From assembly GCA_021825585.1 (NCBI GenBank), contig JAKAGT010000004.1, forward strand, positions 124,001 through 188,000: a DNA stretch of 64,000 bases. Direction: 5' to 3'. The DNA is from Bacteroidota bacterium (lineage in GTDB: Bacteria; Bacteroidota; Ignavibacteria; Kryptoniales; JAKASW01). Shown in pieces: positions 24,852-32,960 of the stretch. Every line of letters starts with the position of its first letter. The first letter of the stretch is position 1. The position numbers and the translations under genes are program-made. The notes below the pieces were generated by a model, which was given only the letters and a program-made list of their open reading frames with translations, was not told the origin of the DNA and searched no databases.

Positions 24852-27800
24852 ATGAGAAATACTTGGTACAGGGGTCACAATTCCTTTTGGCTAACCTCAG
24901 CGATACTCGTCTTTCTTATTTCGGATGCAGCTCTTGCCGCAAATGGAAAAATTGCCGGCAGGGTGGTCGATTCTAAGTCCGGGGAGGGTATCGTCGGGGC
25001 CACCGTTATTGTCGACTCCCAGTGGATCGCCGGGAAGCCGGTCAGACTCAGCGTGCCGCTTGGCGCTATGTCTGACGCCAACGGCTATTACACAATTTTG
25101 AACATCCACCCGGGTACGTACAACGTAACCGCAAGGATGCTCGGATATGCATCGATGGTTCAGAAAGAGGTGACCGTCGAGGCCGAACGGACCATCACCG
25201 TTAACTTCTCGCTCGAACAGGGTGCCATCCAAATGAGGGGTGTTGAAGTGGTCTACCGGGCAAATATCATCAGGCCCGACATCGCCGGCACCCAGGAGAT
25301 CGTTCACACACAAAGGGTAGAGGAAGCCCCGATGACCAGAGTAGATGAATTCATCGGCAAACTCGCGGGCGTCGAACTGGTCGATAACAGCCAGGGACAC
25401 GGTCTAAGCATCCGTGGCGGAGCCATCAGGGAAACCGATGTATCCTTGGATGGAATCTCGCTTCAGGACCCGCGTTCAGAAAATTCTTACCTTTCGTTCA
25501 ATTCCACGACAATACAAGAACTACAGGTGATGACCGGAGGATTTCAGGCAAAATATGGCGGAATTCAGTCCGGACTCGTTAATGCCGTAACGAAGGACGG
25601 AAGCCGCCAGAGGTACTCGCTTGCGGTAACTGCCAATATGACAGCCGGCGGGCAGCAGAAATTCTTCGGCCAGAATCCGTGGAGCTCCAACTCGGTAATC
25701 TACCAGATCTTCGCCGGAAAGTATGCCATGCGGGGGATACGGACGCATGCGGACAGCATGGCGGTCCCATCGGAGTTCTGGGGGTTCAAGGGATGGGCTA
25801 ACGGGGTCAAGCAGGGGAGCGTGTACCGATACATGACGGGCCAGTATACCGCACCATACATCCAGTTTCCGGCCGGCTTCACAGCGGCAACGCAGCTCGA
25901 CTCGACACAGCGAATGGAAATCTGGAAGCTCCGCCATCCGACGAGCGCCGTGGCGACCAAACCGGATTATTACTTCGAAGGGAGCTTGACCGGCCCCGTT
26001 CCCGGCGAGAACCTTCCCCTGTTGGGATGGTATCTCGGCAGAACCACGTTCCTCCTCGGATACAAGTATGAGAATACACAGTTTGCTTATCCGATTGGTC
26101 CAAGGGACAACTACATCGACTGGAACACACAGCTCAAACTGACGACGGACCTGACATCCGCCGACAAGCTTACCGTTGAGGGGCTCTATGCATATGTCAA
26201 CACGCTGAATACCGGTATCGGCAGCACATACGGCGGTTCGCTCCAGGAAGGTTCGTCCAGCTTCGGATTCCTTACCAACACGCAGAGTTCGATAGAGCAG
26301 CAGGCCCGTCTCATCGGCGGAGGAAGCTTCCAGCAGATATATGATATAAGCCGGATGCAATTTTATGACCAGCGTTTCGTCATCAGCGGCGCGAAGTATA
26401 CCCACACCATATCTCCGAATGCATACTTCACTCTAGACGCTCACTTCCAGTATAACGACCATAACCTGCAGCCGTATTCGCTGGATACGAGCAAGACCAG
26501 CGCATGGTGGTACATGGTCGGCGACAAGGTCTACGACACGCCGCAGCCGGGGGCAATAAAGATTCTGAAAGTCCCTTCAGGCGGAACTCCGAACGGTTCG
26601 ACAAATTATATCCCGGACGAACTCAGCATGTTCAATCTATCGGGCGGACCACAGCGCATCGATTCTTCCTTCAGCTGGTTCGGCCAACTGAACGGCAACC
26701 TCGTCTGGCAGGTCGACAGGCACAACCAGCTCGAAGCGGGATTCTCGGCCGAGTTGACGAGGCTTTTCGACTATGCGGGAACATGGTATCAGGTAAAACT
26801 GTCGTACACACCGGATCTCTGGCAATATTACGATGTTATGCCCATCACGGGTGGCGCCTACATACAGGATAAGCTTGAGTTCCAGGGAATCATCGCTAAC
26901 CTCGGTGTGAGACTTGACTACTGGAACCCGCGCAGAAACGCTTTTGCCGTCTCGAACCCGCCTGATCCGGCTTACACCTCGTTCTACAACGACGTATACG
27001 CAAACCTGCCGGGCGGATTCGGTTCCTATCAGACGTGGGCACTTTACAGGAGCATGCTGGGAAATCCTCCGGGATGGCCGTCCACTCCCAACAAGGTTCA
27101 AATGCCGATCTCGCCCCGCCTGTCGGTCTCATTCCCGGTGACCGAGAGCAGCAAGATGTACTTCAACTACGGACATTTCTATCAGCGTCCCGCTTTCCCG
27201 TTTGTTTACGATCTGGCTATGTACCCCGCCGCCGCTACCATACCTTCACCAGACCTTTCGATGGGAAAGACGGTCTCTTACGAATTCGGATTCGAGCAGA
27301 CGATAATGGATGAATACCTGGCGACCGTCTCGTTCTACTATAAGAACCAGACTAACCAGCCCCTGCCCATAACCTACGTTGATTATTACCACCAGAACCA
27401 GGTGACGATGTACGTACCGGCGGGATACGACGACATCGACGGAGTTGAATTTCGTTTGGAGAAGACGATGGGACGCTTCGTTACGTTCTGGGCAAACTAC
27501 GATTATATGATGTCGGGCTCCGGGCAGAACGGCCTGCGTTACATTTACCAGAACCAGCTGGAAGCAGCCAACGCAATGCGCTCCGCCAACATCACGACAA
27601 TCATTCCCACGCCGAGGGCGCATGTCGACCTCAATTTCCACACTCCCATGGATCTCGGTCCGAGCGGACTGGGAGTGAGCCCGCTGGGAGGCTGGAACCT
27701 CGACTTCCTGTTCGACTGGCAGGCAGGCGGTAAGATGCTCTTCAACCCGCAGGAACCGGACATCAAGAAACAGGAATGGCTCAGCGTCGTCGATTACACG

Positions 27801-28100
27801 AACCTCGACATCAGGTTGTCGAAGATGTTCACCGTCAGCAAGACGAATTTCGAGCTCGTACTTACGGTGCAGAATGCATTGAACGAAAAACGGCTCTACA
27901 CCGACAACATGACGCCGAACCAACTGACTTCATATGAGAATTCACTTCACCTCCCCTGGAATTCCGGCGCTATGAAGGGGAATGATAAGTGGGGAGACAT
28001 ACCGTCGTCGAAGAAGCCTTACATAGACGTCGGCTGGTGGCAGGCCCCCATATTCTTCGACCCGCGCAGGATACTGCTGGGCATTCGGTTCAACCTGTGA
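24852..28100 (+). CDS. TonB-dependent receptor heading the GH18 run
   Basis: A 1082-aa outer-membrane receptor. A signal peptide (to about residue 29) is followed by a carboxypeptidase-regulatory-like domain (about 30-130; GKIAGRVVDSKSGEGIVGAT), a plug (about 155-260; GVELVDNSQGHGLSIRGG, DGISLQDPRS) and a large barrel ending in LLGIRFNL. AAAGGAGG lies 7 bases before the ATG. It differs from copies A and B in plug sequence and belongs to another subfamily. The GH18 chitinase gene starts 8 bases after its stop, so uptake of chitin or peptidoglycan oligosaccharides is a reasonable but unproven guess. No SusD-like gene is present. Confidence 0.93.
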   Translation: MRNTWYRGHNSFWLTSAILVFLISDAALAANGKIAGRVVDSKSGEGIVGATVIVDSQWIAGKPVRLSVPLGAMSDANGYYTILNIHPGTYNVTARMLGYASMVQKEVTVEAERTITVNFSLEQGAIQMRGVEVVYRANIIRPDIAGTQEIVHTQRVEEAPMTRVDEFIGKLAGVELVDNSQGHGLSIRGGAIRETDVSLDGISLQDPRSENSYLSFNSTTIQELQVMTGGFQAKYGGIQSGLVNAVTKDGSRQRYSLAVTANMTAGGQQKFFGQNPWSSNSVIYQIFAGKYAMRGIRTHADSMAVPSEFWGFKGWANGVKQGSVYRYMTGQYTAPYIQFPAGFTAATQLDSTQRMEIWKLRHPTSAVATKPDYYFEGSLTGPVPGENLPLLGWYLGRTTFLLGYKYENTQFAYPIGPRDNYIDWNTQLKLTTDLTSADKLTVEGLYAYVNTLNTGIGSTYGGSLQEGSSSFGFLTNTQSSIEQQARLIGGGSFQQIYDISRMQFYDQRFVISGAKYTHTISPNAYFTLDAHFQYNDHNLQPYSLDTSKTSAWWYMVGDKVYDTPQPGAIKILKVPSGGTPNGSTNYIPDELSMFNLSGGPQRIDSSFSWFGQLNGNLVWQVDRHNQLEAGFSAELTRLFDYAGTWYQVKLSYTPDLWQYYDVMPITGGAYIQDKLEFQGIIANLGVRLDYWNPRRNAFAVSNPPDPAYTSFYNDVYANLPGGFGSYQTWALYRSMLGNPPGWPSTPNKVQMPISPRLSVSFPVTESSKMYFNYGHFYQRPAFPFVYDLAMYPAAATIPSPDLSMGKTVSYEFGFEQTIMDEYLATVSFYYKNQTNQPLPITYVDYYHQNQVTMYVPAGYDDIDGVEFRLEKTMGRFVTFWANYDYMMSGSGQNGLRYIYQNQLEAANAMRSANITTIIPTPRAHVDLNFHTPMDLGPSGLGVSPLGGWNLDFLFDWQAGGKMLFNPQEPDIKKQEWLSVVDYTNLDIRLSKMFTVSKTNFELVLTVQNALNEKRLYTDNMTPNQLTSYENSLHLPWNSGAMKGNDKWGDIPSSKKPYIDVGWWQAPIFFDPRRILLGIRFNL

Positions 28101-28108
28101 GGGAGCGC

Positions 28109-29536
28109 GTGAGCATAAATCATTCTTCAAGAATAAAGCAATTGCAGAAAGGAAAGGCGTTTCTCAGCCTCATCCTGGCAGTCGCTGCTTTCGTCATGCC
28201 TTCGTATTCAGCACTCGCGGCGGGAAGGACGGTCGTGGGATACTACTACTTCTGGGACAGGCAGAGCTTCCCGTACTCCGAGATTGAGTACTCTAAGTTG
28301 AACTGCATAGCATACGCGTTCGTGATACCAAATTCCGACGGCACCATCACTACCGAGCAAGGCGCATCGTGGAATGACTTTCTTTATCCACAGCTGATTG
28401 CGACAGCACACAACGACTACGTCAAGGTTGTCATATCGGTGGGCGGATATAATTCGGTGGCGACTGCGAACTTCAGTCTTCTGTGCAAGAGCGCGACGAC
28501 ACGGGCTAACTTCGCCAGGACCATGAAGGACTTCTGCCTTCAGAATGGTTTCGACGGAGTGGACATAGACTGGGAGTACCCGGGCTCAGGCGACCGGGCA
28601 AACTTTGTCGCGATGATACAGGCTTTGAGAGACTCGCTTAACTCCACAGGCAAGCAGCTCTCACTAAGCATCACGACACCTGGTTATGTCGGGAGCGGAT
28701 ACGATATAAACAGCCTCTATCCTCTCCTCGACTGGGTCGGCGTGATGACTTACGACTATCATGGCTCGTGGACTAACAACTCCGGCCCCATCTCACCGCT
28801 TTACCCCGGCGACGCCGAGGGCTCAGTCAGCACCTCCATTTCTCAATTCCTTCAGTCCACTTCTGTCCCGCCCTCAAAGCTTTTCATGGGGCTTGCGTTC
28901 TATGGATATGACTTCCAGTCAAAAGGGTTATATCAACCGCGAACAGGCTCGGCGCCGTCCATCCCGTTCAGAGCAGCGATAGATTCGGAAAAGGCAGGCT
29001 GGACGTACCATTGGGACGATGTTTCGAAGACCCCGTACCTTACGGATGCATCGAACACTCACGTGATTCCTTTCGACGATACCGTTTCGATCAGGTATAA
29101 ATGCGATTACTTGAAGAGCAAGGGCCTCGGAGGTGTGATCATCTGGGAGATCAGTCAGGATGACCTCGGAAGCTCGCAGCCGCTGCTCGAGACGACGTGG
29201 GGCATTCTCAATCCGGAAGAGGCTGTAGCATACCCGGGCAACCACGCGGTTCCGACTTACAGTTCGCTGCTGCAGAATTATCCCAACCCGTTCAACCCTT
29301 CGACAACGATCAGCTATCGGCTTTCAGCCGTCAGCAGGGTGACGCTCAGGGTCTATGACGTCCTGGGACAAGAGGTTGCTACGCTCGTTGATGGCCGTCA
29401 AGGCGCGGGAAATCACTCTGTGACCTTCTCCGCCAAAGGCGGATCCACCTATGGAGGAAACGCGAGCGGCGTCTATGTCAGCGTACTTTCGGTGAACGGA
29501 AAATTCTTTACACAGAAAATGCTTTATCTCAAATAA
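28109..29536 (+). CDS. GH18 family chitinase-like glycosidase with T9SS sorting domain
   Basis: About 475 aa from a GTG at 28109, chosen because the track start at 27989 lies inside the receptor gene in another frame. A GAGGGAG element precedes the GTG, and a signal peptide follows (FLSLILAVAAFVMPSYSALA). The GH18 catalytic motif is intact (FDGVDIDWEYPG, with the acid Glu), along with GYYYFWDRQ, ISVGGYNS and MTYDYHGSW. Relatives hydrolyse chitin or N-acetylglucosamine-containing glycans. A T9SS type A sorting domain ends the protein, but it carries an insertion (KGGSTYGGN) after HSVTFSA encoded by two micropalindromes, and the last strands are atypical (SGVYVSVLSV). Secretion through the T9SS is expected unless the insertion breaks it. 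Confidence 0.9.
   Translation: MSINHSSRIKQLQKGKAFLSLILAVAAFVMPSYSALAAGRTVVGYYYFWDRQSFPYSEIEYSKLNCIAYAFVIPNSDGTITTEQGASWNDFLYPQLIATAHNDYVKVVISVGGYNSVATANFSLLCKSATTRANFARTMKDFCLQNGFDGVDIDWEYPGSGDRANFVAMIQALRDSLNSTGKQLSLSITTPGYVGSGYDINSLYPLLDWVGVMTYDYHGSWTNNSGPISPLYPGDAEGSVSTSISQFLQSTSVPPSKLFMGLAFYGYDFQSKGLYQPRTGSAPSIPFRAAIDSEKAGWTYHWDDVSKTPYLTDASNTHVIPFDDTVSIRYKCDYLKSKGLGGVIIWEISQDDLGSSQPLLETTWGILNPEEAVAYPGNHAVPTYSSLLQNYPNPFNPSTTISYRLSAVSRVTLRVYDVLGQEVATLVDGRQGAGNHSVTFSAKGGSTYGGNASGVYVSVLSVNGKFFTQKMLYLK
29430..29459. repeat. Two tandem micropalindromes in the GH18 sorting domain
   Basis: TCCGCCAAAGGCGGA (perfect 6-nt arms, 3-nt loop) is followed directly by TCCACCTATGGAGGA (one mismatch). Together they encode the extra KGGSTYGG residues not found at this point in the other sorting domains. 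They keep the frame because each is 15 nt long. Confidence 0.65.
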
Positions 29537-29629
29537 TATTTTATTGGCCGAACTTAAACCGGCTTTCGGCAGACTCGTCCGAAGAACTCCTTCGGAAATG
29601 ATCCAATCGAGAAAAAGGAGCAAAAAAAG

Positions 29630-31744
29630 ATGTGGAATTGTAAAATAGGATCGCGGATCCTTACCATCATTGCAGTCGTGGCGCTTTACCAGGCCACCGC
29701 AATGAGTCAGGAGAATCCGTCAGCACCACCTCTGATTATCGACGTGAACTCGATAAACTGGACCTTGAGCAAGACCAGGGGCGACGGCGGAATGGTAAAC
29801 GAATACAGCTGGAATTTCGCTACGTTCGGACCCGATTTTGACTTTTACTGGCCGGCAGACCAGTACCTCTCGAACATGCTTTATCAAATCTTCAGCCCGA
29901 TCATGCTGTCGGATTCCGGGATCGTGGACACGTTGGGCGTGAGGCACCCGAAGTTTGCGGAACCGTCACAGCCGATAAGTCAGCCGGCCACCGATTGGAC
30001 GTGGGAGCGCAGGCGCTATCGTCCGCCGAACGTTACGGTCGACGGTGTCCAACTCAATCCGCCTTACCAATGGCAGGTGGACCCCAAACTGCCCGCGGAC
30101 GAAGTTGCCGAGTTCGATGACCTCATACCGGCTTACGGAATGCGTGCTCATGTAACTGTTTATGCCTTCAGTAATCCTGATCTTTCCAATGTCGCTATCT
30201 GGAAAGTCACCTTGAAATTCACCGGGGAAGTCGCTTTGCCGAAGACTCACGTTACGACACGATTACCCGATCAGACAATATCCATGTGGTGGCCGTTCTC
30301 GATCAGTTTCGGACCTACTATGGGCGGGTACGAGGAAGTCTACGGCGGCTACCCCGTGGAGAGCGAAAATGTCCTCGACGACTGGTACCAGATACCTAAC
30401 AAGTACGTAACCGACGATGCGAGAAAAGACCTGCTGGCAGCTTACTATTGGTGTTATTACAACTCGACACTCGTAGGCACCCCAACTTTTCCAAACGGGT
30501 CACAGGACGCCAGCGGAAACCCGGACAGGACGACGGGCCACCTTTATTCTCCGCAGGTGCCTGGTTATGCGCTCTTGTACGCGCCGGTGTCTGTCCAGAA
30601 TAACTCGGACGACCCCAATCAACCCTACTCTATGATGCACGCTTCGATCGCCAATAACCTCTGGCAGACCGGACAGGATTTCAGGAACGTCTATGTCGGC
30701 ACTGAAAGCAACGATAAATTCCCGCCGGATCCGATAACGATGGGAATCGGCATCCAAAAAGGTCCGATGCGTTTCGTTACGGCCGGACCCTACAGCATGA
30801 CCAAGAACTCCGCCGCCGGACGCTATGATTCCGTGACTTTCGTTTACGCCATAGGTGCGGGCACGGTTCCCTACGAAGTAGCCGACAGCGTGGGGAAAGC
30901 ATGGTTCAGCGGAAAAATCACTGATGCAGCCAAGGACAGCATCATTCTCGCAGGTGGGAAGGACTCCCTCGCAAATTCATTGGATCGCGCTTACTGGGCA
31001 TGGGATCAAATCAGCCACGGCAGGCCGGTACCTGCGGCACCTGCTCCGCCGGACGTCAACGTCACGAGCGGTCCAGACAGGATCACCGTCAACTGGTCGT
31101 ATCCCGACCCCTCATACTTCAACAATGCCGTGACCGGCGTTGATGACTGGTATGCTTGGCGCGTCTACCGCAAGACGGGCGCTTATTACGTCGACGACCC
31201 GTTGGACAACAAGAGTGGCGCGCAATGGCAGCTGGTCTATCAAACCACAGATAGAAACGTGACAACTTATATAGATACGAACGTCGTCAGGGGAGTCAAC
31301 TACTATTACGCGGTCACAGCTGTCGACAACGGATCACAAAACAACGGCATCGACCCCGGCACTAAAATGGAAAGTTCGCGCTATGCCACGCGTACGACAG
31401 TAGCGGCATCCTCTTACAAACCGGGCCTGAGCGTTTCCGGCCAGGTAAGAGTGGTACCGAATCCCGCGACCGTTGCAGCCGGTGCCCTCGCATATGCAGG
31501 AACACCGGACAAGCTCCTGTTTGTCAATTTGCCCGTCAGCTGCACCCTCTCGATCTACACCGAAACGGGCGACAAGGTCAGAACATGGCAGCACTACGGT
31601 ACGGCCGACGACACATGGGATCAGAGGACTTCGGGCAACCAGTATGTTGCAAGCGGTATTTACATCCTCGCGGTCACGAACTCAAAGGGATTGAACGGCC
31701 AGAGTCTGCCGGATCAGTTCGTAAAATTCGTGCTCGTCAGGTAA
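29630..31744 (+). CDS. Large secreted protein with FN3 domain and variant C-terminal sorting-like domain
   Basis: A 704-aa exported protein with a signal peptide and AAGGAG before the ATG. The N-terminal 440 residues are beta-rich and unrecognised (WTLSKTRGDGGMVNEYSWNF). An FN3-like module follows (about 460-590; PDRITVNWSYP ... YYYAVTAVDNG), then a C-terminal domain (about 600-704) with VRVVPNP, LSIYTETGDKVRTW and SGIYILAVTN. This C-terminus is related to, but distinct from, the T9SS type A domain and is shared with the protein at 61074-63614. Its place between a receptor/GH18 pair and PorV suggests a surface complex. Confidence 0.8.
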   Translation: MWNCKIGSRILTIIAVVALYQATAMSQENPSAPPLIIDVNSINWTLSKTRGDGGMVNEYSWNFATFGPDFDFYWPADQYLSNMLYQIFSPIMLSDSGIVDTLGVRHPKFAEPSQPISQPATDWTWERRRYRPPNVTVDGVQLNPPYQWQVDPKLPADEVAEFDDLIPAYGMRAHVTVYAFSNPDLSNVAIWKVTLKFTGEVALPKTHVTTRLPDQTISMWWPFSISFGPTMGGYEEVYGGYPVESENVLDDWYQIPNKYVTDDARKDLLAAYYWCYYNSTLVGTPTFPNGSQDASGNPDRTTGHLYSPQVPGYALLYAPVSVQNNSDDPNQPYSMMHASIANNLWQTGQDFRNVYVGTESNDKFPPDPITMGIGIQKGPMRFVTAGPYSMTKNSAAGRYDSVTFVYAIGAGTVPYEVADSVGKAWFSGKITDAAKDSIILAGGKDSLANSLDRAYWAWDQISHGRPVPAAPAPPDVNVTSGPDRITVNWSYPDPSYFNNAVTGVDDWYAWRVYRKTGAYYVDDPLDNKSGAQWQLVYQTTDRNVTTYIDTNVVRGVNYYYAVTAVDNGSQNNGIDPGTKMESSRYATRTTVAASSYKPGLSVSGQVRVVPNPATVAAGALAYAGTPDKLLFVNLPVSCTLSIYTETGDKVRTWQHYGTADDTWDQRTSGNQYVASGIYILAVTNSKGLNGQSLPDQFVKFVLVR

Positions 31745-31763
31745 GGCAGATGACAGGAATCCA

Positions 31764-32807
31764 ATGGGAGACAAAGAGATGAGCAAATATACTTATTATC
31801 TGGCAGCAATCGTGTTATCGGTGTTTTTCGTGAGTCAGAGTTCAAACGCACAGGTAGAGCAGGCACAGGTCGGCTTCAGGTTCCTTGAAAACCCGGTCTC
31901 GGCAGAGGCGATGGGAAAAGCAGGCAGCGGCGTCGCAACTCTGACGAACTCCAATGCTATCTTCTGGAATCCCGCCGGTATCGGCTGGATCGAGAAGTCG
32001 GTCGACCTGAACGTCAACTATACCGTCGGGATTGCAAGCATAAACTACCTCGCCCCATCGATCGCCGTCAAGCTCGGCGATTTTGGCGTACTGGATTTTG
32101 ACGGCATAATCATGAACTACGGCGACTTCTACGGCACTCGCGTCGCAAATAATTCCTCGGGATATATCGAGACAGGAACTTTCAGCCCGCAGGCATTTGC
32201 GATCGGTGTCGGATTTTCGCAGAAAGTCAGCGATCATTTCTCGTACGGCGTGCATTTCAAATACGCTTATCAGAATCTTGGAGACGCCTGGGTCAGCACT
32301 TCCGGAACCGATCTGACCGATCCAACATTGCAAATCGGAACAATTAAGTACTCACGATTGGAGCCCGCCTTCGACGTGGGGGCCCTTTATGACTTCCTCT
32401 TTCACGGCATCCGCTTCGGTGCCTCGCTGCAGAACGTGTCGAGGCAAATCACGTACGAGCAGCAGTCGTTCCTCATGCCGTTTTCAGTTAACTTCGGCCT
32501 CACTGTCGAACCAATTTCATTCGTGACCGGCAACGAGACGTCCCTTTCCCGTTCCCTAGTAATCAGCGTCGAGTCTACACACCCGAGGGATTTCAACGAG
32601 AGTGTACACTTCGGAGCCGAATACGACTACGCGAATATCCTAGCCCTCCGGGCAGGCTACATGACAGGGATGGACCAGCGCGGATTTACAGCGGGTCTCG
32701 GTGTCTCGGAGGAGCTGGCTGGTTCGACACTTCGGGTCGATTACGCTTATGAGCCGTTCGGCGTATTCGGCGCAGTCCACTATATCTCGTTAGGCGTCGC
32801 GTATTGA
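31764..32807 (+). CDS. PorV/PorQ family outer-membrane protein
   Basis: A 347-aa beta-barrel protein. After a signal peptide (MSKYTYYLAAIVLSVFFVSQ) comes the family hallmark at the mature N-terminus (FLENPVSAEAMGKAGSGVAT ... NAIFWNPAGIGW). PorV-type proteins are outer-membrane parts of the type IX secretion system and shuttle sorting-domain proteins to the attachment complex; other family members have unclear roles. It lies 20 bases after the FN3 protein, in the same run as a T9SS-exported GH18 enzyme. The ATG at 31779 is an alternative start that gives a tidier signal peptide. It may be a dedicated rather than general PorV copy, since no other T9SS gene is in the window. Confidence 0.85.
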   Translation: MGDKEMSKYTYYLAAIVLSVFFVSQSSNAQVEQAQVGFRFLENPVSAEAMGKAGSGVATLTNSNAIFWNPAGIGWIEKSVDLNVNYTVGIASINYLAPSIAVKLGDFGVLDFDGIIMNYGDFYGTRVANNSSGYIETGTFSPQAFAIGVGFSQKVSDHFSYGVHFKYAYQNLGDAWVSTSGTDLTDPTLQIGTIKYSRLEPAFDVGALYDFLFHGIRFGASLQNVSRQITYEQQSFLMPFSVNFGLTVEPISFVTGNETSLSRSLVISVESTHPRDFNESVHFGAEYDYANILALRAGYMTGMDQRGFTAGLGVSEELAGSTLRVDYAYEPFGVFGAVHYISLGVAY

Positions 32808-32879
32808 ATTTATTGTATCTATGTGAACGAGAGAACCAAAGCAATGGTAATAGTAAATGATTCGTCCTTTCGTTGGATG

Positions 32880-32902
32880 TGGCGGTGCGATAAACGCCGC
32901 CA
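32880..32902 (+). terminator. Hairpin ending the receptor-GH18-PorV run
   Basis: An 8-bp stem (TGGCGGTG with CGCCGCCA, one G-T pair) and a 7-nt loop are followed by T-rich sequence. It lies 73 bases after the PorV stop and just before the predicted promoter of the next receptor. The T-rich tail overlaps the -35 region, so terminator and promoter are compressed together. Confidence 0.55.
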
Positions 32903-32910
32903 TACCATCT

Positions 32911-32940
32911 TTGTCTTTTTGTGTACATCAATTTCATACA
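32911..32940 (+). promoter_or_regulatory. Predicted promoter for the 32961 receptor
   Basis: TTGTCT and CATACA are separated by 18 bases, ending 20 bases before the ATG, in the same geometry as the element at 24802-24831. The stretch through CCTACAAAGGGAG is conserved between the two leaders. Confidence 0.45.
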
Positions 32941-32960
32941 CCTACAAAGGGAGTAGAGAC

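Noticed and set aside
27989-28108. N-terminal extension of the GH18 ORF
   Set aside because: It lies inside the receptor gene in another frame and delays the signal peptide. The GTG at 28109 fits better.
32823-32960. 46-residue extension of receptor copy B
   Set aside because: It reads through a hairpin and a predicted promoter. The ATG at 32961 has a good ribosome-binding site.
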